From Aquimarina sp. MAR_2010_214 (GTDB lineage Bacteria > Bacteroidota > Bacteroidia > Flavobacteriales > Flavobacteriaceae): a stretch of 64,000 nt of DNA. The translations under genes and the position numbers were made by a program. A model generated the notes under the pieces. That model saw only the letters and a program-made list of their open reading frames with translations. It made no database searches and was not told the origin of the DNA. Positions 27,478-36,942 of the stretch are shown piece after piece. Positions within the stretch are counted from its first letter, which is position 1. Every line of letters starts with the position of its first letter. The stretch covers positions 2,976,001-3,040,000 of the forward strand of contig NZ_PJMS01000001.1 in NCBI RefSeq assembly GCF_002846555.1, given 5' to 3'.

Positions 27478-28254
27478 TTAGCTTTTGATTGATGGAGTTT
27501 TTGGTTCTGGTAGTACCGGTACATTTGTAACACGAAAACCAACTTTTTTGATTGTAAAATCGCCTATTGTAATTTCTTTTCCTTCTTTTGATTGTATATT
27601 GAAATCAAAAGTTTTTTGAGTCATATTAAAATAAAACTTTTTAAATTCGATAATAAAGTCTTTAGGCTCTTTATCACCTGGTATACTAGGAAGCTCAACC
27701 GATTGGTCTCCTGTTTTTCCTTTAATCCACTCTAATAATACTTTTAAGTTTATTTCACTTCCTTCAGTTCCACCCGTGGTATCACTAAAGTTTATGATAG
27801 AATCACCTTTAGGGTTTTCTTCTGTGACAAAGTCATCGATTCTTACACTTAATAAAGCAGCATCAGCATCACCACCTTCGGGGCCTATTGCTATCTTTCC
27901 ATTAAAACCAATCGAGAATTTAGAAACATCTTTTAATCCACTGATTTCTATTTTATTACCTTTTTTGTTGATAGTTCCTCCAACTGCTCTGTACTTAGTT
28001 TTTTTATTTTCTCCTTCACCTTCTGACCAAGTCACTTGAATGTTGTCTTTTTCTTCGAAATTTTTCCATAAAGCTTCAGCTGCATTGTCAATTTCAATAG
28101 TATTATGAAATTTCCCCTCATATTTATTGAATTTCTCAAGTTCATCTTTGTATTCTTTGATAGTAATTGCTTTATTTTTATTACTAAGACTTTTAATCTC
28201 TGTGATTTTTATTTCTTTACTAGATTTTAGAATTGCTTCGTTTTTTTTTGCCAT
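27478..28254 (-). CDS. Unrecognised cytoplasmic protein, first gene of the nine-gene run
   Basis: 258 residues, Cys-free, no signal peptide, Lys/Glu-rich. The N-terminal 60 residues look helical and the rest beta-rich (GGTINKKGNKIEISGL, KFSIGFNGKIAIGPEGG, FDFNIQSKEGKEITIGDFTI). It ends in a proline-rich tail (VPVLPEPKTPSIKS). I do not recognise the family. Its position at the head of the run suggests a structural or assembly partner of the DUF6603-like protein that follows. Confidence 0.6.
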   Translation of the reverse strand: MAKKNEAILKSSKEIKITEIKSLSNKNKAITIKEYKDELEKFNKYEGKFHNTIEIDNAAEALWKNFEEKDNIQVTWSEGEGENKKTKYRAVGGTINKKGNKIEISGLKDVSKFSIGFNGKIAIGPEGGDADAALLSVRIDDFVTEENPKGDSIINFSDTTGGTEGSEINLKVLLEWIKGKTGDQSVELPSIPGDKEPKDFIIEFKKFYFNMTQKTFDFNIQSKEGKEITIGDFTIKKVGFRVTNVPVLPEPKTPSIKS

Positions 28255-28967
28255 GATTTTAGTTTTTAGATTATTTGTGAAATTATTTTTGGTTGTTTAT
28301 AATTTTTTAAGATCTTATTATAGAAATTGTTATACGTGTACTGATCTCTTTCAGTAATAATGACATCAAGAATATTTATTTTCAGAGGTACTGATAGGGG
28401 TAATATGTAATTATAAAAAACCTGTTTTTCGTTTGACAGGATTATTACATCTGATTAATAAATACAGTACTAGATTTGAATGTTCTTATGAACTGATGGC
28501 GGATTGTTGAAATATGGTTTTAGGGGTTTTTTTCATTGTTTTGTGCTTAAGTTGGTTTTGTAAATGAAGAATATTTTTAGGTTTAAGATTAAAAATACTT
28601 TTAAAAAGTTGTTTGTTTCAATTCATATATCAAAATTGTCAAATTTTGATTAGAAATAATAACGTAAAAACACGGTAAATCAAAATGAGGAAACTACGTG
28701 TCTTGTAATACTACTAAAATATTTGATCATAATGGTGCGATAATAAGGAATTGTCAAAATAGTAGTTTTCATAATTAATGAAATTAAAATATACTTGATT
28801 GAATTGTCTGTCTAAAATAAACAACAAAGATGTTAAAGTATAAAAATAAGGGTGGACAAAATACCGGACAATATCAGAGGCTTTGTAAATAAAGGTGTTT
28901 CGAGAGTTTTTTTAATTCATGGCTAAACACTTGATTACTTAACTCTATAATTTTTTTAACCGTATCA
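28255..28967. other. 713-bp AT-rich gap upstream of the nine-gene run
   Basis: No gene on either strand. It must hold the promoter of the minus-strand run, but no exact TAnnTTTG box is visible on that strand; the nearest is TATTCTTG (28367-28374, one mismatch). A perfect inverted repeat, ATCAAAATT-GTCA-AATTTTGAT, lies at 28629-28650. No transposon ends were noticed. Confidence 0.5.
28629..28650. promoter_or_regulatory. Perfect 9-4-9 inverted repeat, operator-like
   Basis: ATCAAAATT, spacer GTCA, AATTTTGAT. It is about 375 bp upstream of the first gene of the nine-gene run, lacks GC content and a T-run for termination, and could be a binding site for a dimeric regulator. No regulator gene is adjacent. 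Confidence 0.3.
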
Positions 28968-29658
28968 TTATAATTGACACAGTGTTTCTACTTCATCTAA
29001 AACATGCTGAATCTTGACTTTCGATAGCCCAATGTTCTTCATCATAGTATAGGCACTCTTCAGTTCTTTAATTAAAATTACATCTTGTTGAATAAGCAAT
29101 GTGTTTTTCTTTTTTTGTAAGTGTTGTTAAGGCAGTTACCGGATATAATGCATATGTGTCTATGTTTGCTTTCAGCCCATTGTTTTTAGGGTAATCCCAA
29201 CTCAAAAGGGTTAATCTAACACATTTACCATAGTTAACAGCATCCGTTGTAAATCTAGTGTTAGTAACTAACCAGCCTTGTTTTAAATGTGTTGAATTAT
29301 TAGAATCGGTATTCCATTCTTTTTGAATGTCTAAAAACCTGGAATTAATATACAATGGTACTTTTACATTACTCGTAGCTTTGATATCAGAATGAAATTT
29401 GCATTCTATGGCATATACATTTCCATCTTTTTCTGCCAATACATCAATTTCGTGAGTAACACATTCACCGTTTAGAATAACACTTACTTTAGTTTTAAAT
29501 CCTTTTTCTTTTAATAAAGCACCAACCAATCTCTCAAAAGGATAACCTGTTGGACCCAAATTGAACAGAGCACGTTTTAGACTATAGCGAGAAGCAGATA
29601 TTCTGTTATGTTTTTTTAATAAGGCAAAAGCTTTTTTATAGATTTCGTTTTCATTCAT
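28968..29658 (-). pseudogene. ATP-cone / PD-(D/E)XK nuclease-like protein with a frameshift
   Basis: The open frame runs 29658-29068 (196 residues): ATP-cone (about 2-55), then a restriction-endonuclease-like core with HEIDVLAEKDG and YAIECKF (D...ExK). It ends in the junk tail IAYSTRCNFN after LTTLTKKEKH. Ignoring one base near 29100, the other frame continues LLIQQDVILIKELKSAYTMM ... KIQHVLDEVETLCQL to a stop at 28968, which looks like the C-terminal helical end I expect for this family (about 240 residues in all). So the gene has a single-base frameshift, real or an assembly error; the nuclease core itself is intact. Its start overlaps the stop of the LOG gene by one base (TAATG). Confidence 0.75.
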
Positions 29659-30407
29659 TAGGGTGTATTATTTTGTTCACCAAGCCACCATTTTGGTTTG
29701 ACTTGTGTTTTTACTAGTTTGAATTTTTTGATTGAATGCGATTCAACATGCATGATTAAATCTTCTACAGAATCGGTTACAAATAGCAGTTTCATGTCTT
29801 CTGGACTGATGCTTTCATTTTCAGCCATTAATTGAATATGTTCGCACAATTCCTTATGATATTCCGAATCGAAAATAACAACTGGAAAATCTTGAATAAC
29901 TTTAGTTTGAATTAATGTTAATGCTTCAAACAACTCGTCTAGAGTGCCAATACCTCCTGGCATTACTACAAAGGCATACGAATATTTTACGAGAATCACT
30001 TTGCGCAAAAAGAAGTACGGAATGTTAATCCATTTATTTAGATATGGATTTGGTTTTTGCTCGAAAGGTAGAATAATATTACAGCCAACCGAATGTCCAC
30101 CTGCTTCAAAAGCACCTTTGTTGGCGGCTTCCATAATACCTGGACCACCACCAGTCATCACTGTAAATCCAGTTTTTGCCAAAGCAGCACCTATTTTTTC
30201 GGCATTTTTATAATGGTCAGAATCTTTAGTGAATCTTGCAGATCCAAAAACAGTAACACAAGGACCAATAAAATGCATTTTTCTGAAGGCTTTAATAAAG
30301 TTGAAAAACACTTTAAAAGCAAAGGATAATTCTTTAAAACGCGATAGAGGGCCTCTAACAAATAAAGATTCATTTTTAGATAGCTTTATTTTTTTATTAG
30401 TCTTCAT
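29658..30407 (-). CDS. LOG family protein (TIGR00730 type)
   Basis: 249 residues with the two hallmark motifs of LOG/lysine-decarboxylase-like Rossmann proteins: TGGGPGIMEAANKGA and MPGGIGTLDELFEALT (PGGxGTxxE). Family members hydrolyse nucleoside 5'-monophosphates (phosphoribohydrolase), releasing a base such as a cytokinin or a purine/pyrimidine. It begins 11 bp after the second ABC permease and overlaps the nuclease-like gene by one base, so it belongs to the same transcription unit as the efflux system, although its role there is unknown. Confidence 0.88.
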   Translation of the reverse strand: MKTNKKIKLSKNESLFVRGPLSRFKELSFAFKVFFNFIKAFRKMHFIGPCVTVFGSARFTKDSDHYKNAEKIGAALAKTGFTVMTGGGPGIMEAANKGAFEAGGHSVGCNIILPFEQKPNPYLNKWINIPYFFLRKVILVKYSYAFVVMPGGIGTLDELFEALTLIQTKVIQDFPVVIFDSEYHKELCEHIQLMAENESISPEDMKLLFVTDSVEDLIMHVESHSIKKFKLVKTQVKPKWWLGEQNNTP

Positions 30408-30418
30408 GCGTGATATTT

Positions 30419-31540
30419 TTAGGTTGTTTTTTTATAGCTCCAAACCGCTAGACCGTTCATTATAATTGCATAAAATAGTGTTTTTGATAGCTGCGGAAGA
30501 ATATCCATGAAATCAGAACCTTTAAGCATCACCATACGCATCACTTCTACAAAGTATTTTATTGGATTAAACTCTGTAAGTATTTGAGCCCATTTAGGCA
30601 TGCTTTCAATTGGTGTAAACAAGCCACTCATTAAAATGAAAATAACGGTAAAAAACCAAGCGATGAACATGGCTTGCTGCTGTGTCTCTGTAAAATTTGA
30701 AATAAATAAACCGATCCCTAAAACCACTAAAATATAAATTGAGGTATATAAATACATCAGAGGTAAACTACCGACCATCGGGACATCAAAAATGAGTTTG
30801 GCTATTATTAACCCTATGGTTAACAAGCCCATTCCTAGTGCCCAAAATGGAAAGAGTTTTCCAATAATGAACTGACTTTTCTTTATTGGCGTGACATTGA
30901 TTTGCTCTAAAGTGCCGATTTCTTTTTCGCGAACAATATTCATTCCTGAAAGAAATAGTGTAATCATAGTTACTAACAAGACCAAGATTCCAGGAACCAT
31001 AAATGTTTTATAATTCAAAGTCTCGTTATACCAAAACAGTGGAATGATATCAATATTTACAGGCTGTACTTGTTTGTCTGTTGGTTGTAATAAATCGACT
31101 TTTAAATGTTGATTAAAATGTTGAACAATCTGAGATACATATACATTTTCAACACCAGCCGCTGCACCATCTATGGCATTGATGGTGACGCCTAAATTGA
31201 TGCGCTTTTCTTTTTGCAAATCGCGTTCAAAATATTGTGGAATTTCTAACACAACATCAACTTCACCTTTAAGCATAGCTGCACTTGCTAATGCTTCCGA
31301 AGGGAAATCTGTTAATACATCAAAATAGGTTGAAGCATTAAATTTTTCAATTAAATCTCTGGATGTTGATGAATGGTCATTATTGATAAACCCAAATTTG
31401 ATATGCTGAACCTCAAAAGTGGCGGCATTAGATAAAATGATAAGTTGGAGTAGTGGTAACACAAAAATAATAGGAAGCATCCCCTTATTTCTAAAGATCT
31501 GCTTGAACTCTTTTTGTATGATGTAAAGAATCGTTTTCAT
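30419..31540 (-). CDS. ABC-2 type permease (YbhR-like)
   Basis: 373 residues: one N-terminal membrane helix, a large periplasmic domain (about 45-175), then five helices, with MNIVREKEIGTLEQINVTPI before the second helix and MSGLFTPIESMPKWAQ near the C-terminus. This is the ABC-2 permease fold of the E. coli YbhFSR drug exporter. It overlaps the preceding permease by one base. The two permeases probably form a heterodimer with the two ATPases encoded upstream. Confidence 0.92.
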   Translation of the reverse strand: MKTILYIIQKEFKQIFRNKGMLPIIFVLPLLQLIILSNAATFEVQHIKFGFINNDHSSTSRDLIEKFNASTYFDVLTDFPSEALASAAMLKGEVDVVLEIPQYFERDLQKEKRINLGVTINAIDGAAAGVENVYVSQIVQHFNQHLKVDLLQPTDKQVQPVNIDIIPLFWYNETLNYKTFMVPGILVLLVTMITLFLSGMNIVREKEIGTLEQINVTPIKKSQFIIGKLFPFWALGMGLLTIGLIIAKLIFDVPMVGSLPLMYLYTSIYILVVLGIGLFISNFTETQQQAMFIAWFFTVIFILMSGLFTPIESMPKWAQILTEFNPIKYFVEVMRMVMLKGSDFMDILPQLSKTLFYAIIMNGLAVWSYKKTT

Positions 31541-32646
31541 TACTCCAATCGGATTTTATATTTCTTTACACTCAGGGCAATAAAAAACACGGTCATTCCT
31601 AATAAAATCAGAGATTCTTTCCATATAAATTGTAGTCCTACACCTTTAAGCATAATGCCTTTAATGATGATGATGAACCATTTGGCTGGAATAATATTAC
31701 TGATAACTTGAAGCGGTAAAGGCATACTTGAAATTGGAAAAATAAAACCGGACAATAAAATCACTGGAAGCATAAGTCCCATTAAAGAAATCATCATTGC
31801 AGTTTGTTGTGTAGCTGAAATGGTTGAGATTAATATACCTAAAGCCAAAGCACTTATTATAAACAGAACACTTTCTAAACCTAATAATAACAAGCTGCCT
31901 TGGACGGGCATATTAAATATGAAAATACTCAACATAACAATGACCATGGCATTAATGATAGACAGGAAAATATATGGAAAGACTTTTCCAATGATAACCT
32001 GAAATGGTTTTAAAGGCGATACCAAAAGGATTTCCATTGTCCCTAATTCTTTCTCTCGTGTAATGGAAATGGACGTCATCATAGCTGAAACCAACATCAA
32101 AATAATCGTCATAACACCAGGAACGAACATATAGACGCTTTTTAATTCTGAATTGTAAACCATGCGTGTTTCAGGTACTATTTGATATACTATTGTTACA
32201 TTTTTGTTCTGTTCTTTTTGATATTGCTGGAGGATGGCATTTACATAATTACTTATGGTATTTGCTGTATTTGGATCTGTGGCATCTGTTATAATTTGAA
32301 CTGTTGCTTTGTGTTCTTTAATGAAGTTTTTACTGAAATCTTTTTCAAAATTTAAAACAGCCTTAACCCGTCCTTTTTGAAAAACCGAAGCAATATCTGC
32401 CTCACGTTGAATTACCTGTTTGATGCTGAAATATTTGGACGCCGAAATTTTATTGATAATTTCTTGTGTTGTAGTATCTTTCGAGTGATCTAAAATAGCT
32501 ATATCAACATTATTAATTTCATTGGTAATAGCAAATCCGAACAGCAAAATTTGTGCAATAGGCATTCCGAAAAGGATAAACAGCGAACGTCTATCTCTAA
32601 AGATATGATAGAATTCTTTTTTTATGAAGCCTATAAAACGTTTCAT
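31540..32646 (-). CDS. ABC-2 type permease (YbhS-like)
   Basis: 368 residues with the same plan as its neighbour: N-terminal helix (FILFGMPIAQILLFGFAI), periplasmic domain, and a membrane block with SITREKELGTMEILLVSPL and LLSGFIFPISSMPLPLQ. It overlaps the upstream ATPase gene by four bases (ATGA), which indicates coupled translation. Confidence 0.92.
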   Translation of the reverse strand: MKRFIGFIKKEFYHIFRDRRSLFILFGMPIAQILLFGFAITNEINNVDIAILDHSKDTTTQEIINKISASKYFSIKQVIQREADIASVFQKGRVKAVLNFEKDFSKNFIKEHKATVQIITDATDPNTANTISNYVNAILQQYQKEQNKNVTIVYQIVPETRMVYNSELKSVYMFVPGVMTIILMLVSAMMTSISITREKELGTMEILLVSPLKPFQVIIGKVFPYIFLSIINAMVIVMLSIFIFNMPVQGSLLLLGLESVLFIISALALGILISTISATQQTAMMISLMGLMLPVILLSGFIFPISSMPLPLQVISNIIPAKWFIIIIKGIMLKGVGLQFIWKESLILLGMTVFFIALSVKKYKIRLE

Positions 32647-33371
32647 CCTCTCGCTAATTTTAAAAACACATCGTTCATATTCACTGCCTGAAACTGCTCT
32701 TTAAGTTTTTTTGGTGTGTCTAAAGCTTCTATTTTTCCATTAACCATAATAGAAACTCGATCACAATATTCGGCTTCATCCATATAATGAGTGGTTACAA
32801 AAACGGTTGTTCCTTGGTTAGCTGCTTTGTAAATAAGCTCCCAAAACTGACGTCTGGTAATTGGATCCACACCTCCTGTGGGTTCATCCAGAAACACAAT
32901 TTTAGGGTCGTGTATTAAAGACACAGAAAAGGATAGTTTTTGTTTCCAGCCTAAGGGTAAAGCACCAACTAGTTTATTAGCTACTTTCTCCAATCCTAAT
33001 TCTTGAATCAACGCCTCCGATTTTTCTTTTATCTTTCTTCTCGACAAACCATAAATTCCTCCAAAAAATATAATATTTTCTTTAACCGTTAAATCGTCAT
33101 ACAATGCAAATTTTTGACTCATATAACCAATATTCTTCTTGATGTCTTCTGCATGCGTAAATACATCAAATCCTGCTACACTGGCAGCTCCAGATGTTGG
33201 ATTAGAAATGCCAATTAGCATTTTCATAGCTGTGGTTTTTCCGGCACCATTCGCACCCAAAAATCCAAATACCTCCCCTTTTTCAACATCGAAAGTGATA
33301 GCATTTACTGCTGTGAAATCACCAAACATTTTGGTCAATCTTTTTACTTGTATGACTTTATTATTATTCAT
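32643..33371 (-). CDS. ABC transporter ATPase with non-canonical signature (YbhF C-half-like)
   Basis: 242 residues: Walker A GANGAGKTT, Walker B KIVFLDEPTGGVD, switch His in VTTHYMDEAEYC. The signature loop reads ALPLGWKQKL instead of LSGGQ, as in the second nucleotide-binding half of E. coli YbhF. With the partner ATPase encoded just upstream, it would form an asymmetric dimer with one degenerate site. In E. coli the two halves are one protein; here they are separate genes overlapping by four bases. Confidence 0.92.
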   Translation of the reverse strand: MNNNKVIQVKRLTKMFGDFTAVNAITFDVEKGEVFGFLGANGAGKTTAMKMLIGISNPTSGAASVAGFDVFTHAEDIKKNIGYMSQKFALYDDLTVKENIIFFGGIYGLSRRKIKEKSEALIQELGLEKVANKLVGALPLGWKQKLSFSVSLIHDPKIVFLDEPTGGVDPITRRQFWELIYKAANQGTTVFVTTHYMDEAEYCDRVSIMVNGKIEALDTPKKLKEQFQAVNMNDVFLKLARG

Positions 33372-34273
33372 GATTTTGCTAATTCCATAAAGGTGTCTTC
33401 AATAGTTGCTTTTGTTTTTTTAATTTCTATGTTGGACAAATTTTGAGATTTTAAATACCCTTCTAAGTCCTTTGGATTAAAATCTGTTCTATTGTCGGTA
33501 TAATGCACAAACTCGCCAAAGGGGTACACGCTATGATTGTGTTCATATTCATTTAGATTATTAATCAGCTGATACATATTATTTGCACGTACATTGTAAA
33601 TAGGTTTTGGATAATGTTTTACAATAGCTTCAGGAGTTTCAATCTCAAGGATTTTACCATCTTGGATGAGTGCAATCCTGTCACAAAGTTCTGCCTCGTC
33701 CATATAAGGTGTAGAAACCAAAATGGTGATACCTTTTTGTTGCAGGCGTTTTAGCATTTCCCAAAACTCCTTCCTAGAAACTGGATCTACTCCAGTAGTA
33801 GGTTCGTCCAAAAACAACACTTTCGGTTTATGAATTAAGGCACAGCTTAATGCTAGTTTTTGCTTCATTCCACCAGACAGCTTACCGGATCTACGATATT
33901 TAAATGGTTCTATCTGTACATAGATATCTTTTATTAACTCGTAGTTTTCTTCGATGGTTGTCCCAAAAATGGTAGCGAAGAAATTCAAATTCTCCTCCAC
34001 AGTTAAATCTTGATAAAGCGAAAATTTCCCTGGCATATAACCAACACTATTCCGAATACTTTTGTAATCTGCAATGATATCAAAACCTGCAACCGTTGCA
34101 GTACCTTCATTAGCAATTAAAAGTGTGGTTAAAATTCTAAACAGCGTTGTTTTACCTGCACCATCAGGACCAATGAGTCCAAAGAGTTCCCCTTCATTTA
34201 CGTCAAAAGAAATGTTCTGTAAGGCTTTTACCTTTTTATAGGATTTTGATATGTTAGCAACTGTAATACTCAT
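33368..34273 (-). CDS. ABC transporter ATPase (YbhF N-half-like)
   Basis: 301 residues: Walker A GPDGAGKTT, signature KLSGGMKQKLAL, Walker B VLFLDEPTTGVD, and VSTPYMDEAELC where the switch His is replaced by Pro (STPY rather than STHY), as I recall for the first half of YbhF-like exporters. It has a C-terminal extension of about 70 residues. Its start directly abuts the lipoprotein stop codon, and its stop overlaps the next ATPase by four bases. Confidence 0.92.
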   Translation of the reverse strand: MSITVANISKSYKKVKALQNISFDVNEGELFGLIGPDGAGKTTLFRILTTLLIANEGTATVAGFDIIADYKSIRNSVGYMPGKFSLYQDLTVEENLNFFATIFGTTIEENYELIKDIYVQIEPFKYRRSGKLSGGMKQKLALSCALIHKPKVLFLDEPTTGVDPVSRKEFWEMLKRLQQKGITILVSTPYMDEAELCDRIALIQDGKILEIETPEAIVKHYPKPIYNVRANNMYQLINNLNEYEHNHSVYPFGEFVHYTDNRTDFNPKDLEGYLKSQNLSNIEIKKTKATIEDTFMELAKS

Positions 34274-34762
34274 CTATTGAAAATACTCTGAATACGCATT
34301 GATATTTTCCTCAATACTGTGTTTTAATTTTGAAGCACCTGTAATTGTTTTAATCTCAGAAAGTGCTTCAATTTTTTCCATTAAAGGTAAGAGCCAAACA
34401 TGTAAATTATCGTGTGAAGCACCTTTCATTGTGCAGTTTTTAATGACATAGTTTTTGTCATTATTAAGTTGATCTGCCAATTTGTAATAGTCTTCTAATG
34501 TACTAGTCGTTTGAGTTTTAATACTGTTTTGCATTTTTAGTATGCCTTCGTTCGTCTCTGTATTGGCTTGCCACTTATTACCATTATTCAATTTAATGTT
34601 GTTAATCCAAGTATTCTCATATAGGTTTGAAGTTTCTTCATTATGATGTTCTTTTTCGGTATCAACGGATTGATCAACAACCTCTGTTTTTGTTCTTTCC
34701 TGTTTGTTGTCTTTACAGCTTACGAAAGCCAATAAACTCAATGTGAAAATTAAATGTTTCAT
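34274..34762 (-). CDS. Small lipoprotein inside the efflux operon
   Basis: 162 residues with a lipoprotein signal (LLAFVSC, Cys16) and a polar, Glu-rich linker. The C-terminal half carries CTMKGASHDNLHVWLLPLM, a Met/His-rich block that could bind a metal, followed by helices. I have no family name. It is unusual to find such a gene between the membrane-fusion protein and the ATPases of a YbhG-FSR-type operon; a periplasmic accessory role is inferred from position only. Confidence 0.65.
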   Translation of the reverse strand: MKHLIFTLSLLAFVSCKDNKQERTKTEVVDQSVDTEKEHHNEETSNLYENTWINNIKLNNGNKWQANTETNEGILKMQNSIKTQTTSTLEDYYKLADQLNNDKNYVIKNCTMKGASHDNLHVWLLPLMEKIEALSEIKTITGASKLKHSIEENINAYSEYFQ

Positions 34763-34773
34763 AGTTTTTATTT

Positions 34774-35682
34774 TTAGTTATTGTTGTTTTCAGAATTGTT
34801 TAGCCATAATTCTGCCGGCATTCCTATTTTTAGGCTACCATCGTTTTCTACGTCAATTTTCGCTGCATAAACCAGAGCAACACGCTCTTCTTTGGTTTGA
34901 ATGATTTTTGGTGTGAATTCTGCTTCCGAAGCAATCCAGCTTATAGTACCTCTATAAGATTTCATAGTATCTATATCATCAATTTTCACAGTAACTTCTT
35001 GTCCTATTTTTATATTAGCTAATTGCATTTCACTCACATATACGCGTAGTTGCATAGTGCTTAAATCAGCAATTTTATAGAGTGGTTTCCCAAAAGCGGT
35101 AATTTCATTGGCTTCTGCATATTTGGTTAAAACAGTTCCGTTTACAGGATTTGTGATTTTACTTTTTTCAATTTGGTCATCAATTTGTTTTAGCTGTACA
35201 TCTATTGCTTTCAATTCATTTACAACTGGTGCATTTTGGATTTCTACGCTACGAATCTGATTTTTAATAACATCCATTTCTCCAGTAACATCATCTAATT
35301 GTTTTTGCGTTCCTGCATTGTCTTTAATAAGATTTTCAACTCGTGTTTTGTTGGTGTTTGCTGTTTTTAATTTGGAGTTTAATACAGCTATTTGAGAGAG
35401 TACACCTTTAGATTTCGAACTAATTACAGCTTTAGAGACTTGCAATTGCTCACGCTTTAATGCAAATGGAATGGTATCAATATAACCTATGAACTGGTCT
35501 TTTTGAAGCACATTACCTTCGTTAACATCAAACTGCATAAGTTTTCCGTTATTTTCAGCTGAAATGATTATTTCGGTAGCTTCAAAATTGCCATAGCCAT
35601 CTGCTTTTCCATTATCGTTTTCGCAGGAAAAAAAACTTGTTGCTATGATGCTTAATCCTAATATGTATGTGTAGTTTTTCAT
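34774..35682 (-). CDS. HlyD/YbhG-type membrane-fusion lipoprotein
   Basis: 302 residues. A lipobox (SFFSC, Cys20) anchors it to a membrane. The order barrel/lipoyl half (ENNGKLMQFDVNEGNVLQKDQ), a helical hairpin (about 85-165; VENLIKDNAGTQKQLDDVT), second lipoyl half (KITNPVNGTVLTKYAEANE) and beta-barrel (IGQEVTVKIDDID) is that of periplasmic adaptors of ABC exporters. It links the TolC-like protein to the permeases. Confidence 0.92.
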   Translation of the reverse strand: MKNYTYILGLSIIATSFFSCENDNGKADGYGNFEATEIIISAENNGKLMQFDVNEGNVLQKDQFIGYIDTIPFALKREQLQVSKAVISSKSKGVLSQIAVLNSKLKTANTNKTRVENLIKDNAGTQKQLDDVTGEMDVIKNQIRSVEIQNAPVVNELKAIDVQLKQIDDQIEKSKITNPVNGTVLTKYAEANEITAFGKPLYKIADLSTMQLRVYVSEMQLANIKIGQEVTVKIDDIDTMKSYRGTISWIASEAEFTPKIIQTKEERVALVYAAKIDVENDGSLKIGMPAELWLNNSENNNN

Positions 35683-35690
35683 CTGTCTTT

Positions 35691-36941
35691 TTATTGGCCT
35701 TTAATGATATTGTAATTTGCTTTTGCGAGTTGCAATTGAATTTTATGTTTTACCAATGTGTTTTCGTCTTCATATAAATTGGTGAGTTCTGTAATATATG
35801 CAGATGAAGTAATCACACCATTTTTAAGTTGCGAATCGGCAGTTTGTAATACGTCTTTCCTAAGATTAATAATCTCAAAATCGGAAGTAATAAGGCCTTC
35901 AATTTTATCGATTTCTTTTTGTTGCTGGTTCAACTCGATGTTGATATTCAGTTTGAAGGTTGCGGTTTCAGTATTAACGATGTCTTTATTGATGCATAAG
36001 GATTGGCGTTGTTTTTTGTTGGAATTCCAGTCGAACACATTCCAATTCAATTTAATGCCAACCGTATAAAAAGTTTGAAATGAATTATCGAGCATGTTCA
36101 AACCTGGATTACCGTAACCACCAATTGCAAACCCTAGTAGTTTAGGTGAGTTTTGCTTAGACAATAAGCTTTCTGAATTATCAATTTCTTCTTTTTTAAG
36201 CTGAAATAATTCCAATTCAGGTCTAGTTAATTCTGTTTGTAATTGTATTTCTATAAGTGGGTTTTGAAAAAGAGTAGATGTGTCCAATGGCTGACTTATT
36301 AAACTTGAAAGTGTTTGAATAAGTACTGTTTTATTACTTTCTAATTCTTGAAACTGCTGACTTATTTTTAATAATTCGACTTCTAAAATTTTATCCGAAG
36401 AGGGTAAAATAACCCCATACTTAATACCAGATTTTACTTCTTTATGTTTGGCTTGTAATTGTGCTTGTTTAGCGTTTAATAACAGTTCGGATTCTTGGGA
36501 TAATAGAATAGAAAAATATAGCTGGTTGATTTGCTGTTTTAACTGATACAAACTGACCTCAACTTGTTTTTGCTTTGTTTTTAACTGAGCAGATTTAACC
36601 TTTAACGAAGCATCTGTTAACCCTCCATTATAAATCAATTGATTTACAGAAAGTGTAGCACGATATTGATCTTTGTTTAAAGATTCTATGTTAGAATTTG
36701 GAATAGGAACCTCAATTACATCAGATTGATAAGTTGCTTGTGCATCGAAACTCAACTGCGGTAATTTGGCAGTAGATATAACCGCATTATCCAATTGGTT
36801 TTGTGATTCCAACAATTGGTTTTGTTTTGCCAAAGGATAATTTACAGTCGCCAAATCATAACACTCTTCTAATGTGATGCTTTGTTGCGCCATACTAGGA
36901 AGTGCTATTATAGTTATAAGAATGATTATTAAGCATTTCAT
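35691..36941 (-). CDS. TolC-like outer membrane efflux protein
   Basis: 416 residues, signal peptide (MKCLIIILITIIALPSMAQQ), then the two outer-membrane-factor repeats with long helices (SLYQLKQQINQLYFSILLSQ) and a beta-hairpin region (FAIGGYGNPG ... TVGIKLNWNVFDWNSN). It starts one base after the TetR gene ends and supplies the exit duct for the exporter. Confidence 0.92.
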   Translation of the reverse strand: MKCLIIILITIIALPSMAQQSITLEECYDLATVNYPLAKQNQLLESQNQLDNAVISTAKLPQLSFDAQATYQSDVIEVPIPNSNIESLNKDQYRATLSVNQLIYNGGLTDASLKVKSAQLKTKQKQVEVSLYQLKQQINQLYFSILLSQESELLLNAKQAQLQAKHKEVKSGIKYGVILPSSDKILEVELLKISQQFQELESNKTVLIQTLSSLISQPLDTSTLFQNPLIEIQLQTELTRPELELFQLKKEEIDNSESLLSKQNSPKLLGFAIGGYGNPGLNMLDNSFQTFYTVGIKLNWNVFDWNSNKKQRQSLCINKDIVNTETATFKLNINIELNQQQKEIDKIEGLITSDFEIINLRKDVLQTADSQLKNGVITSSAYITELTNLYEDENTLVKHKIQLQLAKANYNIIKGQ

Positions 36942-36942
36942 T

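Noticed and set aside
10568..28254. Contractile injection system or type VI secretion
   Set aside because: No sheath, tube, baseplate or AAA+ ATPase could be recognised among the nine proteins.
28255..28967. Insertion sequence or attachment site in the gap
   Set aside because: No inverted terminal repeats, target duplication or transposase remains were visible; the coding-like part at its left edge belongs to the frameshifted nuclease gene.
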